The notes under the pieces were generated by a model. It ran no database searches, was not told the origin of the DNA, and saw only the letters and a program-made list of their open reading frames with translations. This document shows, in pieces, positions 49,469 through 58,929 of a DNA stretch of 64,000 bases. Numbering within the stretch: the first letter of the stretch is position 1; every line of letters begins with the position of its first letter. Source of the DNA: JAOUGY01 sp963792365 (GTDB lineage: Bacteria > Actinomycetota > Acidimicrobiia > Spongiisociales > ZC4RG35); contig CAWBVW010000010.1 of the NCBI GenBank assembly GCA_963792365.1, positions 1 through 64,000 on the forward strand, in the 5' to 3' direction. The position numbers and the translations under genes were made by a program.

Positions 49469-50797
49469 TCATCGGCCTCGCCGGTCCAGTATCTCGTCGA
49501 GCCATGCAAGCCGTTCGGCCAATCCGGCTTCCCTCCCCTGTTCGGTCGGGTGGTACAGCGGCGTGGGGTCGACACCGTCCGGGAAGTATCGCTGCGCCAC
49601 CACGTGATGCGGGCTGTCGTGGGCATACCGATAGGTTTCCCCATGACCCAGCTCTTTCGCCCCCGAGTAGTGCGAATCTCTCAGATGCGGTGGTACGACC
49701 GGCGACGGGCCCTCGGAGACCAGAGCGCGAGCGGCACCCATCGCCTCGGTGAGGGCGTTCGATTTCGGTGCAGCCGCCAGGTACACGGTTGCCTGGGTCA
49801 GGTGGAACGCCGCCTCGGGCAGTCCGACGTAGGCGAGCGCCTGGGATGCGGCCATCGCCTGCAACAGCGCGTTCGGGTCCGCTAGCCCGATGTCCTCTGA
49901 AGCCAGGATGATCAACCGGCGCACGATGAACTCTGGGTCCTCGCCGCCCTCCAACATCAGATGCAGCCAGTACAGGGCGGCGTCGACATCCGAACCCCGG
50001 ACGCTCTTGATGAACGCCGAGACGACGTCGTAGTGCTGATCGCCCGCCTTGTCGTACCGGACGATGCGACGTTGGAGTGCTTCCTCCACGTCGACGTCCT
50101 CGATGTGGGCGCTCTCACGACCGAGCGCCAGCGTGGCGGAGACCTCGAGCGCCGTGAGCGTGTGGCGAGCATCGCCTCCGGTACGGGTGACGAGGGTATC
50201 CACCACTTCCTCGGCGATCTGGAGGTGATCATTGCCGAGTCCGCGTTCGTCGGAGATGGCCCGCCGCACCATCACACGCAGGTCATCTGGCGTCAGCGGC
50301 TCCGTCCGAAAGAGTGTCATCCTGCTGAGAAGTGGACTGTTGACCTCGAAGAAGGGGTTCTCCGTCGTGGCGCCGATCAGGACGATGGTCCCGTCCTCGA
50401 CACCAGGGAGGAGAGCGTCCTGCTGGCTCTTCGAGAACCGGTGGATCTCGTCGAGGAACAGCACGGTGCGCCGTTCATCGGTTGCGATCCGTTCGCGGGC
50501 GGCGGCCAGGACCTCGCGAACATCCTTCACACCCGCAGACGTGGCCGACAACGTCTCGAAAACGGCATCGGCATACGAGGCGATCAGCCGGGCGAGCGTG
50601 GTCTTGCCTGTGCCGGGAGGTCCCCACAGGAGCATCGACACGGGCCGCCCCGACTCGACGACACGTCTGAAGGCGGCGCCTGTCTTGAGCAATCCGGGCT
50701 GTCCCACGACCTCGTCGAGGGTGCGGGGGCGCATCCGTGCCGCCAGCGGCGCAGCCCTTGAAGCCCATTCGTCGGCACGGGCGGAGAACAGATCCAT
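49469..50797 (-). CDS. rarA: Replication-associated recombination protein A (RarA/MgsA)
   Basis: This AAA+ ATPase acts at stalled forks. The 442-aa product has Walker A GPPGTGKTTLARLIA, Walker B VLFLDEIHRFSKSQQDALL, sensor-1 GATTENPFFEVNSPLLSR and the C-terminal tetramerisation domain. ATG 50797 lies 7 bp after aspS. Its position after hisS-aspS is standard in actinobacteria. Confidence 0.96.
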   Translation of the reverse strand: MDLFSARADEWASRAAPLAARMRPRTLDEVVGQPGLLKTGAAFRRVVESGRPVSMLLWGPPGTGKTTLARLIASYADAVFETLSATSAGVKDVREVLAAARERIATDERRTVLFLDEIHRFSKSQQDALLPGVEDGTIVLIGATTENPFFEVNSPLLSRMTLFRTEPLTPDDLRVMVRRAISDERGLGNDHLQIAEEVVDTLVTRTGGDARHTLTALEVSATLALGRESAHIEDVDVEEALQRRIVRYDKAGDQHYDVVSAFIKSVRGSDVDAALYWLHLMLEGGEDPEFIVRRLIILASEDIGLADPNALLQAMAASQALAYVGLPEAAFHLTQATVYLAAAPKSNALTEAMGAARALVSEGPSPVVPPHLRDSHYSGAKELGHGETYRYAHDSPHHVVAQRYFPDGVDPTPLYHPTEQGREAGLAERLAWLDEILDRRGR

Positions 50798-50804
50798 GTC
50801 GGCC

Positions 50805-52565
50805 TCAACCGTCCTGCTGGGTCACCTCGGGCCGCAACCTGATCCCGAGTTCGGCGAGTTGAACGTCGTCGACCGGTGTCGGCGAGCCCGTGAGCGGATC
50901 GGCGCCCGTTTGAGTCTTCGGGAAGGGGATGATCTGACGAATGTTCGGTTCTCCCTGCAGGATCGCCACGAAACGATCGATCCCGATGGCGAAACCCGCA
51001 TGAGGCGGCGTCCCGTAGCGGAGGCCCTCCAGGAACCAGCCAAAGCGCGACTCCGCCTGCTCGGCCGAGATGCCGAGCACCTCGAACACCTTCGACTGCG
51101 TCTGCGGGTCGAAGATCCTCACGCTTCCCGAGCCGAGCTCGGAGCCGTTGAGCACGAGGTCGTAGGCCTTGGAGATCGAGTTCGCCGGATCGGTGGCCAT
51201 CTGATCGACGTCGAGGGGAGCCGTGAACGGATGGTGCGACGCCGCCCAGCCTCCACCCTCGATCGGTTCGAACGTCGGGAAGTCGACCACGAACAGCGGC
51301 GCCAGCTCGTCGTGTGTCGCTGGTTTGCCGAGGTCGACCCGCAACCCGCCCAACACCTCGGCGACCCGGCGCCAGTTGGTGTCGGCGGCCAGCAACAGGA
51401 CATCGCCGGCGCGTGCGTCCATGGCGGACTTCACACCGGAGAGCTCGTGTTCCGAAAGGAACTTGGCAACGGGCGAGCGAAGAGATTCGTCCCCTTCGAC
51501 GACCATCCACACAAGACCACGCGCCCCGAGTTCCTTCGCCCGGTCGGTGAGCTTGTCCATCTGCGAACGGGTGGACTCGATGGCTCCGGCGTTGATCCCC
51601 CGAACGGTGCCACCGTCGAGCAGCGCACCGCCGAACGCATTGAAGGCGGTCTCGGCGAAGGTCTCCGAGAGGTCCACGATTTCCATCGCGAATCGGGTGT
51701 CGGGCTTGTCCGAGCCGTAGCGGTCCATCACCTGTTGCCAGGTGTACCGCGGGAACGGGCGCAAAAGCTCGATTCCACGAACCGCCTTCGTCACTTCGTA
51801 CACGATGGTCTCGAGGGTGTCGAGGACGTCATCCTGACCCCAGAACGATCCCTCGAAGTCGAGTTGGGCGAATTCGATCTGGCGGTCGGATCGGAAATCC
51901 TCGTCGCGATAGCACTTTGCGACCTGGTAGTACCGCTCGACGCCGGCAACCATCAACAACTGCTTGAAGAGCTGCGGTGACTGCGGCAATGCGTAGAAGG
52001 AGCCTTTCTGATGCCGGCTGGGCACGAGCACGTCGCGCGCCCCCTCCGGCGTGGATGCAATGAGCGTGGGGGTCTCGACCTCCATGAATCCCATGTCGTC
52101 CATGACCCGGCGCATGACCGCGATCGCACGGCTGCGGGCTTTGAGGTTGGCCGCCATCTTGGGGCGGCGCAGGTCGAGATAGCGGTACTTGAGTCGGGCA
52201 CGCTCATCCACCTCGACGCGATCCTCGATCATGAACGGCAGCACCTCTGCAGTGCTGAGCACGGTGAGCGACGCTGCCCCCAGTTCGACTTCGCCCGTGG
52301 CCATCCCTGGATTGATCGTGCCCTCGGGGCGAGCCCGAACCTCACCCTCGACCTGAATGCAGTACTCCATCCGTAGTTGGTCGGCCGGCGGGATGGCGGC
52401 CGGGTCCAGTACCACTTGGAGGAGGCCGGAGGCATCCCTCACGTCCACAAAGACGATTCCGCCGTGATCCCGACGCGCCGCCACCCAGCCCGCCACGGTG
52501 ATCGTTTCACCGATGTGGCCGGCTGCGACCTCGCCTGCCCGGACGGTCCGATACATGGTCGACAT
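50805..52565 (-). CDS. aspS: Aspartyl-tRNA synthetase
   Basis: AspRS (586 aa) is of the bacterial type: an N-terminal OB-fold anticodon domain (VAGWVAARRDHGGIVFVDVRD), class II core (motif 2 CYRDEDFRSDRQIEFAQLD), the GAD insertion domain and motif 3 (GFAIGIDRFVAIL). Whether it also makes Asp-tRNA-Asn was not determined. ATG 52565 shares one base with the hisS stop (TGATG). Confidence 0.97.
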   Translation of the reverse strand: MSTMYRTVRAGEVAAGHIGETITVAGWVAARRDHGGIVFVDVRDASGLLQVVLDPAAIPPADQLRMEYCIQVEGEVRARPEGTINPGMATGEVELGAASLTVLSTAEVLPFMIEDRVEVDERARLKYRYLDLRRPKMAANLKARSRAIAVMRRVMDDMGFMEVETPTLIASTPEGARDVLVPSRHQKGSFYALPQSPQLFKQLLMVAGVERYYQVAKCYRDEDFRSDRQIEFAQLDFEGSFWGQDDVLDTLETIVYEVTKAVRGIELLRPFPRYTWQQVMDRYGSDKPDTRFAMEIVDLSETFAETAFNAFGGALLDGGTVRGINAGAIESTRSQMDKLTDRAKELGARGLVWMVVEGDESLRSPVAKFLSEHELSGVKSAMDARAGDVLLLAADTNWRRVAEVLGGLRVDLGKPATHDELAPLFVVDFPTFEPIEGGGWAASHHPFTAPLDVDQMATDPANSISKAYDLVLNGSELGSGSVRIFDPQTQSKVFEVLGISAEQAESRFGWFLEGLRYGTPPHAGFAIGIDRFVAILQGEPNIRQIIPFPKTQTGADPLTGSPTPVDDVQLAELGIRLRPEVTQQDG

Positions 52566-53905
52566 CAGCTCTCCTGCTCTCCTGCCAGGTGGGCTCCGAT
52601 CTGCTCGAGGGGCAGTTCCACCTGGGTCTGTGTCTTCAAATCTCTGACGGTCACCGTCCGGGCGGCCCGCTCGTCGGTGCCTGCGATCACGGCGTACCTG
52701 ATTCCGGCCCGGTCGGCGTACTTCAGCTGCTTTCCGAGCTTCGAGGGCTCGACCGCAGCTTCGGTGTTGACGCCTGCGTTACGGAGTCGGCGGGCCACGT
52801 CGAGCGCGTAGTCGACGCCGTCGACGTCCATCACGGTCACCAGCACCTGGACGGTCGAGTCCGAGGCGCCCACCAGCCCCAATTCTCGCAACTGCCAGAA
52901 CAGCCGTGTGAACCCGATCGACATGCCAACGCCCGGCAGCTTGCTCTTGGTGTAGTGACCGGCCAGGTCGTCGTAGCGCCCGCCTGAGCAGATCGACCCG
53001 ATCTCGAGGTGGTCGTCGAGCACTGTCTCGTACACGGTGCCCGTGTAGTAGTCGAGGCCGCGAGCGATCGACAGGTCGATGCCGTAGCACTCGCCCGGAA
53101 CGCCCAGCGACCTCATCGTCTCGATGACCTGCCGGAGATCGCCGACACCTTCGACCATCTCGCGCACGGGCTCGAGCGCATCGAGCACCGCCAACGACGC
53201 ATCCGGTCCCGTCGCCCTCGAATCGACGGTGGTCAGCAGCCTCTCGGCGGCGTCGGTTGTCATGCCGTGTCCGACCAGGGTGCCGAGCACTGCCTCCCTC
53301 CCCCGTTTGTCGAGCTTGTCGACCTCACGCAGCACCATCGTGCTCTGGTCTCCGGTCACCCCGAGAGACTCGAGCAGGCCGCGCATGACCTTGCGATTGT
53401 TGATCCGGATCGTGAACTCTCCCACTGCGAGGTCACGAAAGACCTCGGCGATCACGGCCGGTACCTCTGCGTCATAACGAAGGCTCAGGTCGTTGCGATC
53501 GATCACGTCGATATCGCACTGGTAGAACTCGCGAAACCGTCCTCGCTGCGGACGCTCGCCCCGATACACCCGTTGGATCTGGTAGCGCCGGAAGGGGAAG
53601 GCCAGATCGTTCTCGTGTTCGGCCACATACCGGGCCGTCGGAACCGTCAGATCAAACCGCAACGCAAGATCAGGGTCCTTCCCCTGTTCGAGTGACCCGG
53701 TCGACTGCGAGAAGAAGACCTCCCGCTCCGTGTCGCCTCCCGTCTTGGTCAACAAGACCTCGGACAACTCCATGACCGGCGTTTCGATCGGCAGGAAACC
53801 GTACCGCTCGAAGGCGGCACGGATCGTCGACAGCATCCGCTGAAACGTGATCTGTTCGGCCGGGAGCAGTTCGAGAACGCCCGGCATGGTGCGCGGTGTG
53901 ACCAT
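52565..53905 (-). CDS. hisS: Histidyl-tRNA synthetase
   Basis: The 446-aa class II enzyme has the LLTKTGGDTEREVFF region, motif 2 (RYQIQRVYRGERPQRGRFREFYQCDID), and the histidine loops GIDLSIARGLDYYTG and CSGGRYDDLAG. A C-terminal anticodon domain follows. ATG 53905 was chosen. Upstream lie a 7-bp repeat array and the hydrolase gene. Confidence 0.97.
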   Translation of the reverse strand: MVTPRTMPGVLELLPAEQITFQRMLSTIRAAFERYGFLPIETPVMELSEVLLTKTGGDTEREVFFSQSTGSLEQGKDPDLALRFDLTVPTARYVAEHENDLAFPFRRYQIQRVYRGERPQRGRFREFYQCDIDVIDRNDLSLRYDAEVPAVIAEVFRDLAVGEFTIRINNRKVMRGLLESLGVTGDQSTMVLREVDKLDKRGREAVLGTLVGHGMTTDAAERLLTTVDSRATGPDASLAVLDALEPVREMVEGVGDLRQVIETMRSLGVPGECYGIDLSIARGLDYYTGTVYETVLDDHLEIGSICSGGRYDDLAGHYTKSKLPGVGMSIGFTRLFWQLRELGLVGASDSTVQVLVTVMDVDGVDYALDVARRLRNAGVNTEAAVEPSKLGKQLKYADRAGIRYAVIAGTDERAARTVTVRDLKTQTQVELPLEQIGAHLAGEQES

Positions 53906-53969
53906 TACGAGATTCCGGTGGAAGGGGTGTGAGGGTAGTAGCGGCCGCGACCGGTCGGTTCATCCCTGT

Positions 53970-54025
53970 CATCAGTCTCCAGTCCCCGGTCGCCAGTCCC
54001 CGGCATCCGGACTTCGGACTTCGAT
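53970..54025. repeat. 7-bp-period tandem repeat, copy D (8 units)
   Basis: The plus-strand units are CATCAGT, CTCCAGT, CCCCGGT, CGCCAGT, CCCCGGC, ATCCGGA, CTTCGGA and CTTCGAT. The array runs directly into the stop codon of the hydrolase gene at 54025. It fills the gap ahead of hisS and resembles the CCCCAGT heptamer repeats described in cyanobacteria. Confidence 0.75.
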
Positions 54026-54663
54026 CACATCTTGAGAAACGGATTTGTTCTTCTTTCGCGACCGATGGTGGTTTCGGGCCCGTGACCTGGGAGCACGCGG
54101 ATGTCGTCGGGCAGGTCGAGCACGCGATCACGCATCGAAACCATCAGATGGTCGAAGTCGCCGCCGGGGAGGTCGGTACGACCGATCGAGCCGGCGAAGA
54201 GCTGATCGCCGGAGAACAGAACCCCTTCGCCGGGTACGTAGAAGCAGCAGTGCCCTGGGGTGTGCCCTGGGGTGTGCCGCACCTCGATCTCGAGTCCCGC
54301 GATCGAGAGCGACTGCCCGTGGCTCAGTGGCTCCGTGACACTGGGCGGTGGATACTCGCCGGGCGGAACCATTCCGAACAGAGAACGAAGCTGCCCGACC
54401 GGGTCGAGTGTGAGGAAGTCATCGTCAGGGTGAACGTAGGTCACCGCCCCTCGGCTCCGCACCGCTTCGGCTCCGCCCATATGATCGATGTGACCGTGCG
54501 TCAAGAGCAGGGCGACCGGGACCAGGGAATGGGCATCGAGGAGCCGTGCGATACCCGTTGGATCCGGTGGGGCATCGATGACGACCGCCTCTGAGCCCGC
54601 CCCGACCGCAACGACCCACGTGTTGGTCTGGGCGAACCAGAGCACGTCGGAGTCGATCAGCAT
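54025..54663 (-). CDS. Metallo-beta-lactamase-fold hydrolase
   Basis: The 212-aa product is a glyoxalase II-like MBL-fold hydrolase. The metal motif LTHGHIDHMGG, HTPGHTPGHCCFYV, SGDQLFAGSIGRTD and the C-terminal LPGHGPETT are all present. MBL hydrolases between rel and hisS are common in actinobacteria, with unknown substrate. ATG 54663 lies only 4 bp from the first possible start of the divergent gene at 54668. A TACCCT hexamer (54676-54671) could be a -10 for a nearly leaderless mRNA. Confidence 0.9.
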   Translation of the reverse strand: MLIDSDVLWFAQTNTWVVAVGAGSEAVVIDAPPDPTGIARLLDAHSLVPVALLLTHGHIDHMGGAEAVRSRGAVTYVHPDDDFLTLDPVGQLRSLFGMVPPGEYPPPSVTEPLSHGQSLSIAGLEIEVRHTPGHTPGHCCFYVPGEGVLFSGDQLFAGSIGRTDLPGGDFDHLMVSMRDRVLDLPDDIRVLPGHGPETTIGRERRTNPFLKM

Positions 54664-54667
54664 CCGG

Positions 54668-55180
54668 ATGAGGGTACTTTGCGAGTTCAGCGGTGTGACC
54701 GATCGACCGATACAACACCTGATCGAATCGGCTGCGGAGCACATCACGTCTGATACGTCTGCAACATCGTCGAACCCGACCGTTTCTCTCTCCTGGTCGG
54801 CAGCACCGGCTCTGTTGACGCGAATCAACGGCGCCCTCGGTGACGAGCAGGCCAGGACCACGGCGGCAGCGCTGATCGCCGATGCCGAGCACCAAGCCGG
54901 ACAGATCAGAATGGAAGCATTGGTGCTCCTCCAGGAGGCCGAAGCGGAGCGAGAGGATGCTGCCAGGCTCAGAGCCGACACCGAAGCCGAGCAGGCAGTG
55001 GCGCACCAGCTGGTCGAGGACGCACTCGCGGAGGCGCAGGCCTCACTCGACGCCGCCAACGCGGAGGCGGAGGCGATCGGTCACAGCGCCCGGTTCAAGG
55101 CTCGCCTCATCCTCGCTGCTGCGATCAGCGAAGCCCGCATGATTCACGATGACGCCTGCGGGTTCACCTGGACCGCCTGA
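54668..55180 (+). CDS. Ala/Glu-rich coiled-coil protein, the only plus-strand gene
   Basis: The product (up to 170 aa) is mainly one long helix rich in Ala and Glu. About residues 60-150 have a heptad-like pattern (e.g. EALVLLQEAEAEREDAARL), resembling the coiled coils of DivIVA-like or ATP synthase b proteins. It has no signal peptide or membrane segment. GC-rich third positions on the plus strand support coding. The start is uncertain: ATG 54668 is 4 bp from the divergent hydrolase start, and GTG 54695 is the alternative. It ends 6 bp from the rel stop, tail to tail. The function is unknown. Confidence 0.65.
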   Translation: MRVLCEFSGVTDRPIQHLIESAAEHITSDTSATSSNPTVSLSWSAAPALLTRINGALGDEQARTTAAALIADAEHQAGQIRMEALVLLQEAEAEREDAARLRADTEAEQAVAHQLVEDALAEAQASLDAANAEAEAIGHSARFKARLILAAAISEARMIHDDACGFTWTA

Positions 55181-55186
55181 CTGTTG

Positions 55187-57307
55187 TCAATCGCCGGGAT
55201 CGCTCACGAGTCGGAAGGCGGCGAAGACTCCGTCGACACCCCGGAGGTCGGCAATGAGCTTTGCAACCATTCCCGGGTCCGAAAGCTCGATTTCGTACCG
55301 CAGGATCGCCACCCGGTCGCGACCGGTGACCGACGAGGAAGCGGTGATGTTGCCGCCGAGGTCGGAGATCGCCGACGTCACGTCACGCAGCAGGCGGGTC
55401 CGATCGAGAGCCTCGACCTGAACCCAGATCGTGAACGAACCGACGCGATCCGGTGACCAGGACACCTCGACCATCCGTTCGCCGCTTTCGGACGAGAGGG
55501 CGCTGATGTTGGTGCAGTCGCTGCGGTGTACCGACACCCCCCTGCCGATCGTCACGAAGCCGACGATGGCATCGCCCGGGACCGGTGCACAGCACCGGGC
55601 GATCCGTACGAGCATGTCGTCGAGACCTTCGACGATCACGCCCGGCCCGCCCGACGAATACTTGCGCGGACGAACCGGAGCCAGCAGATCGTCGTCGTCG
55701 ACCTCGGGCCGGACCATTCGCACGACCCGGTTGACGACGGCCTGTGCCGACACGTCGTTCTGACCCACGGCCGCCATCAGCCCGTCAACATCGAGCTTGT
55801 TGAAGTCCTGGGCGACGTCGCCGAGCATCGACTCCCGGACCGATGCTCCAAGGCCAAGGCCCTCCTTGCGGAGCAAGTTCATCACTTGCTCTCGGCCATC
55901 GATGACGGCCTGGTCCCGCCGCTCTTTCAGGAACCACGACTTGATCTTGGACTTCGCCCGCGAGGTGATGACGAAGTTCAACCAGTCCCGCGAAGGTCCT
56001 GCGTCCTGGGACCGGGAGGTGATCACCTCGACGATGTCTCCCGATTCGAGGCGGCTGGACAGCGGCACCAGTCTGCCGTTCACCTTCGCACCGACACAGC
56101 GGTATCCGACCTCCGTGTGGACGGCGAACGCAAAGTCGACGGCGGTGGAGCCCCGCGGCATGTTCTTGACGTCGCCCATGGGCGTGAGCACGAACACTTC
56201 GTCCTGGTAGAGGTCCAGCTTCAGCTGAGCCAGGAACTCCTCGGGATCGGATGACTCGTCTTCGAGCGACGGGAGCTGATCGACCCAGTCGACATGGCTG
56301 GCTTCCGGTCCTTCCTTGTAGCGCCAGTGCGCGGCGACGCCGGACTCGGCCAATCGGTGCATGTCCTCGGTGCGAATCTGGACCTCCAGCGGCTTGCCAT
56401 CGGGTCCTACGACGGTCGTGTGGAGGCTCTGATAGAGGTTGAACTTAGGCATGGCGATGTAGTCCTTGAACCGCCCCGAAATCGGCACCCAGCGAGCGTG
56501 GACGAGCCCGAGAGCCGCGTAGCACGACTGCACCGAATCGGCGATGATCCGGATTCCCACCAGGTCGTGGATGTCTTCGAACGGGCGGCCGGATTCGATC
56601 ATCTTTCGGTATATCGAGTAGTGATGCTTGGGTCGTCCGGACACCACTGCCTCGATTCCGGCATCCCTGAGCATGGAGTCGACCTCGGTCATCACCTTGT
56701 CGAGGTACACCTCGCGCTGGGGCGCACGCTCAGCGATCCTGCTCTCGATCTCAGCGAACGGCCCGGGGTAGAGAATGCGGAAACACGAGTCCTCGAGTTC
56801 GTGCTTGATCTCCTGGACGCCGAGGCGATGGGCGAGCGGCACATATACGTCCAAGGTCTCACCGGCAACCCGACGTTGTTTCTCGTCCCGCAGGGCTCCG
56901 ACCGTACGGATGTTGTGGAGCCGGTCGGCGAGCTTGATGATGAGCACCCGCAGATCCTGAGCCATGGCGACCACCATCTTGCGGATGGTGGCGGCCTGAG
57001 CCTGCTCGCGGGTGTCGTATTGGATTCGATCGAGCTTGGTGACCCCATCGATCAGATAGGCGATCTCCTCGCCGAATTCCTCGGTGATCTGCTCGAGCGT
57101 GAGATCGGTGTCTTCCACCGTGTCGTGGAGCAGAGCCGCCGAGAGAGTGGCGGCGTCCATTCCGTATTCGGCGAGGATCGCGGTGACCGACAGCGGATGA
57201 TGGATGTACGGCTCGCCCGACTTGCGAACCTGACCTGCGTGTGCCCGATCGGCGACTGCGAACGACCGCCGGAGGAGTTCGGCGTCGCCTTCCCGGTGAC
57301 GCGGCAA
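55187..57307 (-). CDS. rel: Bifunctional (p)ppGpp synthetase/hydrolase
   Basis: This RSH protein controls the stringent response. It has an HD hydrolase domain (HDTVEDTDLT, near residue 62), a synthetase domain (GRPKHHYSIYRKM, the bifunctional-type RFKDYIAMPKFNLYQSLHT, EVQIRTEDMHRLAE), TGS (FVLTPMGDVKNMPRGSTAVDFAF), a helical/zinc-finger-like region and a C-terminal ACT domain. From TTG 57307 it is 706 aa. The N-terminus looks truncated: the sequence just upstream encodes a plausible N-terminus in another frame (ATG 57377), joined near CCC at 57292-57294. See findings. Confidence 0.93.
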   Translation of the reverse strand: MPRHREGDAELLRRSFAVADRAHAGQVRKSGEPYIHHPLSVTAILAEYGMDAATLSAALLHDTVEDTDLTLEQITEEFGEEIAYLIDGVTKLDRIQYDTREQAQAATIRKMVVAMAQDLRVLIIKLADRLHNIRTVGALRDEKQRRVAGETLDVYVPLAHRLGVQEIKHELEDSCFRILYPGPFAEIESRIAERAPQREVYLDKVMTEVDSMLRDAGIEAVVSGRPKHHYSIYRKMIESGRPFEDIHDLVGIRIIADSVQSCYAALGLVHARWVPISGRFKDYIAMPKFNLYQSLHTTVVGPDGKPLEVQIRTEDMHRLAESGVAAHWRYKEGPEASHVDWVDQLPSLEDESSDPEEFLAQLKLDLYQDEVFVLTPMGDVKNMPRGSTAVDFAFAVHTEVGYRCVGAKVNGRLVPLSSRLESGDIVEVITSRSQDAGPSRDWLNFVITSRAKSKIKSWFLKERRDQAVIDGREQVMNLLRKEGLGLGASVRESMLGDVAQDFNKLDVDGLMAAVGQNDVSAQAVVNRVVRMVRPEVDDDDLLAPVRPRKYSSGGPGVIVEGLDDMLVRIARCCAPVPGDAIVGFVTIGRGVSVHRSDCTNISALSSESGERMVEVSWSPDRVGSFTIWVQVEALDRTRLLRDVTSAISDLGGNITASSSVTGRDRVAILRYEIELSDPGMVAKLIADLRGVDGVFAAFRLVSDPGD

Positions 57308-57354
57308 GGAAGGCCGCGACCACCTCGTGCTCGAGGCGTTCGGCAGGTTCCGTG

Positions 57355-57876
57355 TCAGTCGTATCGGAGGAGGGCATGATGGGACACCCCGTCCAGTGCT
57401 TCGATCCCGTTCAGAAACGCGAGTTCGATGAAGACCGAGAAGCCGAGCACGTTTGCGTCGAGGCCGCGGAGCAACGAGATCGCGGCGGCGGCGGTGCCGC
57501 CCGTTGCGATCACATCATCGACGAGGAGCACACGGTCTTCTGCGACCACGGCATCCGAGTGGATCTCGAGGGCATCCGTCCCATACTCGAGTGCGTAATC
57601 CTGGCGGCGCACGTGATAAGGGAGTTTCCCGGGCTTGCGGATGGGGACAAATCCGGCACCGAGCTTCTCGGCGACGGGCGCGGCAACCGTGAAGCCGCGC
57701 GCCTCGATTCCCGCCACCTTCGTCACCCCGGCATCGACGAATGGAGCACACATCGCCTCGATAAGGCTGGCGAACCCGTCCCTGTCCGCCAGCACCGGCG
57801 TGATGTCGTAGAAGAGGATGCCCGGCTTCGGATAGTCGGGGATTTCTCGGATGAGCGATCGAAGGTTGTCCACCAC
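57355..57876 (-). CDS. apt: Adenine phosphoribosyltransferase
   Basis: Apt salvages adenine to AMP. The 173-aa product has REIPDYPKPGILFYDITPVLAD, KPGKLPY and the PRPP loop VLLVDDVIATGGTAAAA. GTG 57876, or the next GTG 57873, starts the gene, with AGGA upstream. The secF-apt-rel order is typical of actinobacteria. Confidence 0.96.
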   Translation of the reverse strand: MVDNLRSLIREIPDYPKPGILFYDITPVLADRDGFASLIEAMCAPFVDAGVTKVAGIEARGFTVAAPVAEKLGAGFVPIRKPGKLPYHVRRQDYALEYGTDALEIHSDAVVAEDRVLLVDDVIATGGTAAAAISLLRGLDANVLGFSVFIELAFLNGIEALDGVSHHALLRYD

Positions 57877-57882
57877 AGGATC

Positions 57883-58929
57883 CTACCGGCCTCCCCGCGG
57901 CGGCCGGGGCGGCCGCTGCTGGCGGCTCCCGCCACTTGGCGGCCGTCGCGGGCCGGCGGTCTGGAGTCGGGGAGCATATGTCTCGCTCGGCCGTTTCTCC
58001 TTCTCCCGCTTCGGGCCTCCCACAGGGTCGTCCTTCTTCCATTCGGCCAGCAGCGGCGCGGCCACGAAGATCGACGAATACGTGCCGATGGCGATGCCCA
58101 CGAAGAGGGCCAATGCAAAGTCACGAAGGCTGGCGGCTCCGAGCAGAAGAGAACCGACGAACAAGAGGCTTCCAACCGGGAGCAGCGACGTGAGCGACGT
58201 GTTGAGCGAGCGAACCAATACTTGGTTCATGGACCGATTCACGACGTCGGGGTAGGTGTCACCCTTCTCGGCTGTCTCGGCGGCCTCCGTGACCTTGTCG
58301 AAGACCACCACAGTGTCATAGAGCGAGTATCCCAGGATCGTGAGCAGCGCCACCACGGTCGCAGACGTGACCGAAAACCGGGTCAGCGCATACACGCCGG
58401 TGGTGATGATGATGTCGTGGGCAAGCGCCGCCAGCCCTGCCAACGCCATCTTCCACTCGAGTCTCCACGAGATGAAGATCGCCACGGCCCCCAGGAACAC
58501 GACCAGCGCGATGAGTGCCTGCCTGGCCAACAGTGCCCCGAAACGTGGCTCGACTGCCTCGAGGGAGAGTTCATCGCGGGGTGAGCCGGTGACGTCCGAG
58601 ACCACCTGGCGTAGCTCCTCCTGACCGGCCTGATCGAGCGGCACGGTCTCGACCCGAATTGCCTCTCCATCGTTGATCAGCTGGACGAGCGGATCGTCCT
58701 GGCCGATCGCCGCAAGGGCGTCGGTCATGGTCGTGACGTCCGCTCCCGTGAGATTCTGGGTTTGGATCGCCACCCCACCACGGAACTCGAGTCCCAGGTT
58801 CAGGTTGAGGACGATGAGGGCGAGAACCGAAATGGCCATCGCCACACCCGAAATCGTGTACCAGGTCTTGCGTCGACCGACGAAGTCGATCTGGGTCCGT
58901 CCGTGGACCAGTCTCGAGAACCCGCTCAT
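57883..58929 (-). CDS. secF: Protein-export membrane protein SecF
   Basis: SecF works with SecD to drive late steps of Sec-dependent export. The 348-aa product has six predicted membrane segments, the periplasmic domain after LGLEFRGGVAIQTQ, and the cytoplasmic-loop motif GYSLYDTVVVFDKV. Its C-terminal tail (last 30 residues) is Pro/Arg/Gly-rich. ATG 58929 overlaps the secD stop (ATGA). Confidence 0.96.
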   Translation of the reverse strand: MSGFSRLVHGRTQIDFVGRRKTWYTISGVAMAISVLALIVLNLNLGLEFRGGVAIQTQNLTGADVTTMTDALAAIGQDDPLVQLINDGEAIRVETVPLDQAGQEELRQVVSDVTGSPRDELSLEAVEPRFGALLARQALIALVVFLGAVAIFISWRLEWKMALAGLAALAHDIIITTGVYALTRFSVTSATVVALLTILGYSLYDTVVVFDKVTEAAETAEKGDTYPDVVNRSMNQVLVRSLNTSLTSLLPVGSLLFVGSLLLGAASLRDFALALFVGIAIGTYSSIFVAAPLLAEWKKDDPVGGPKREKEKRPSETYAPRLQTAGPRRPPSGGSRQQRPPRPPRGGR

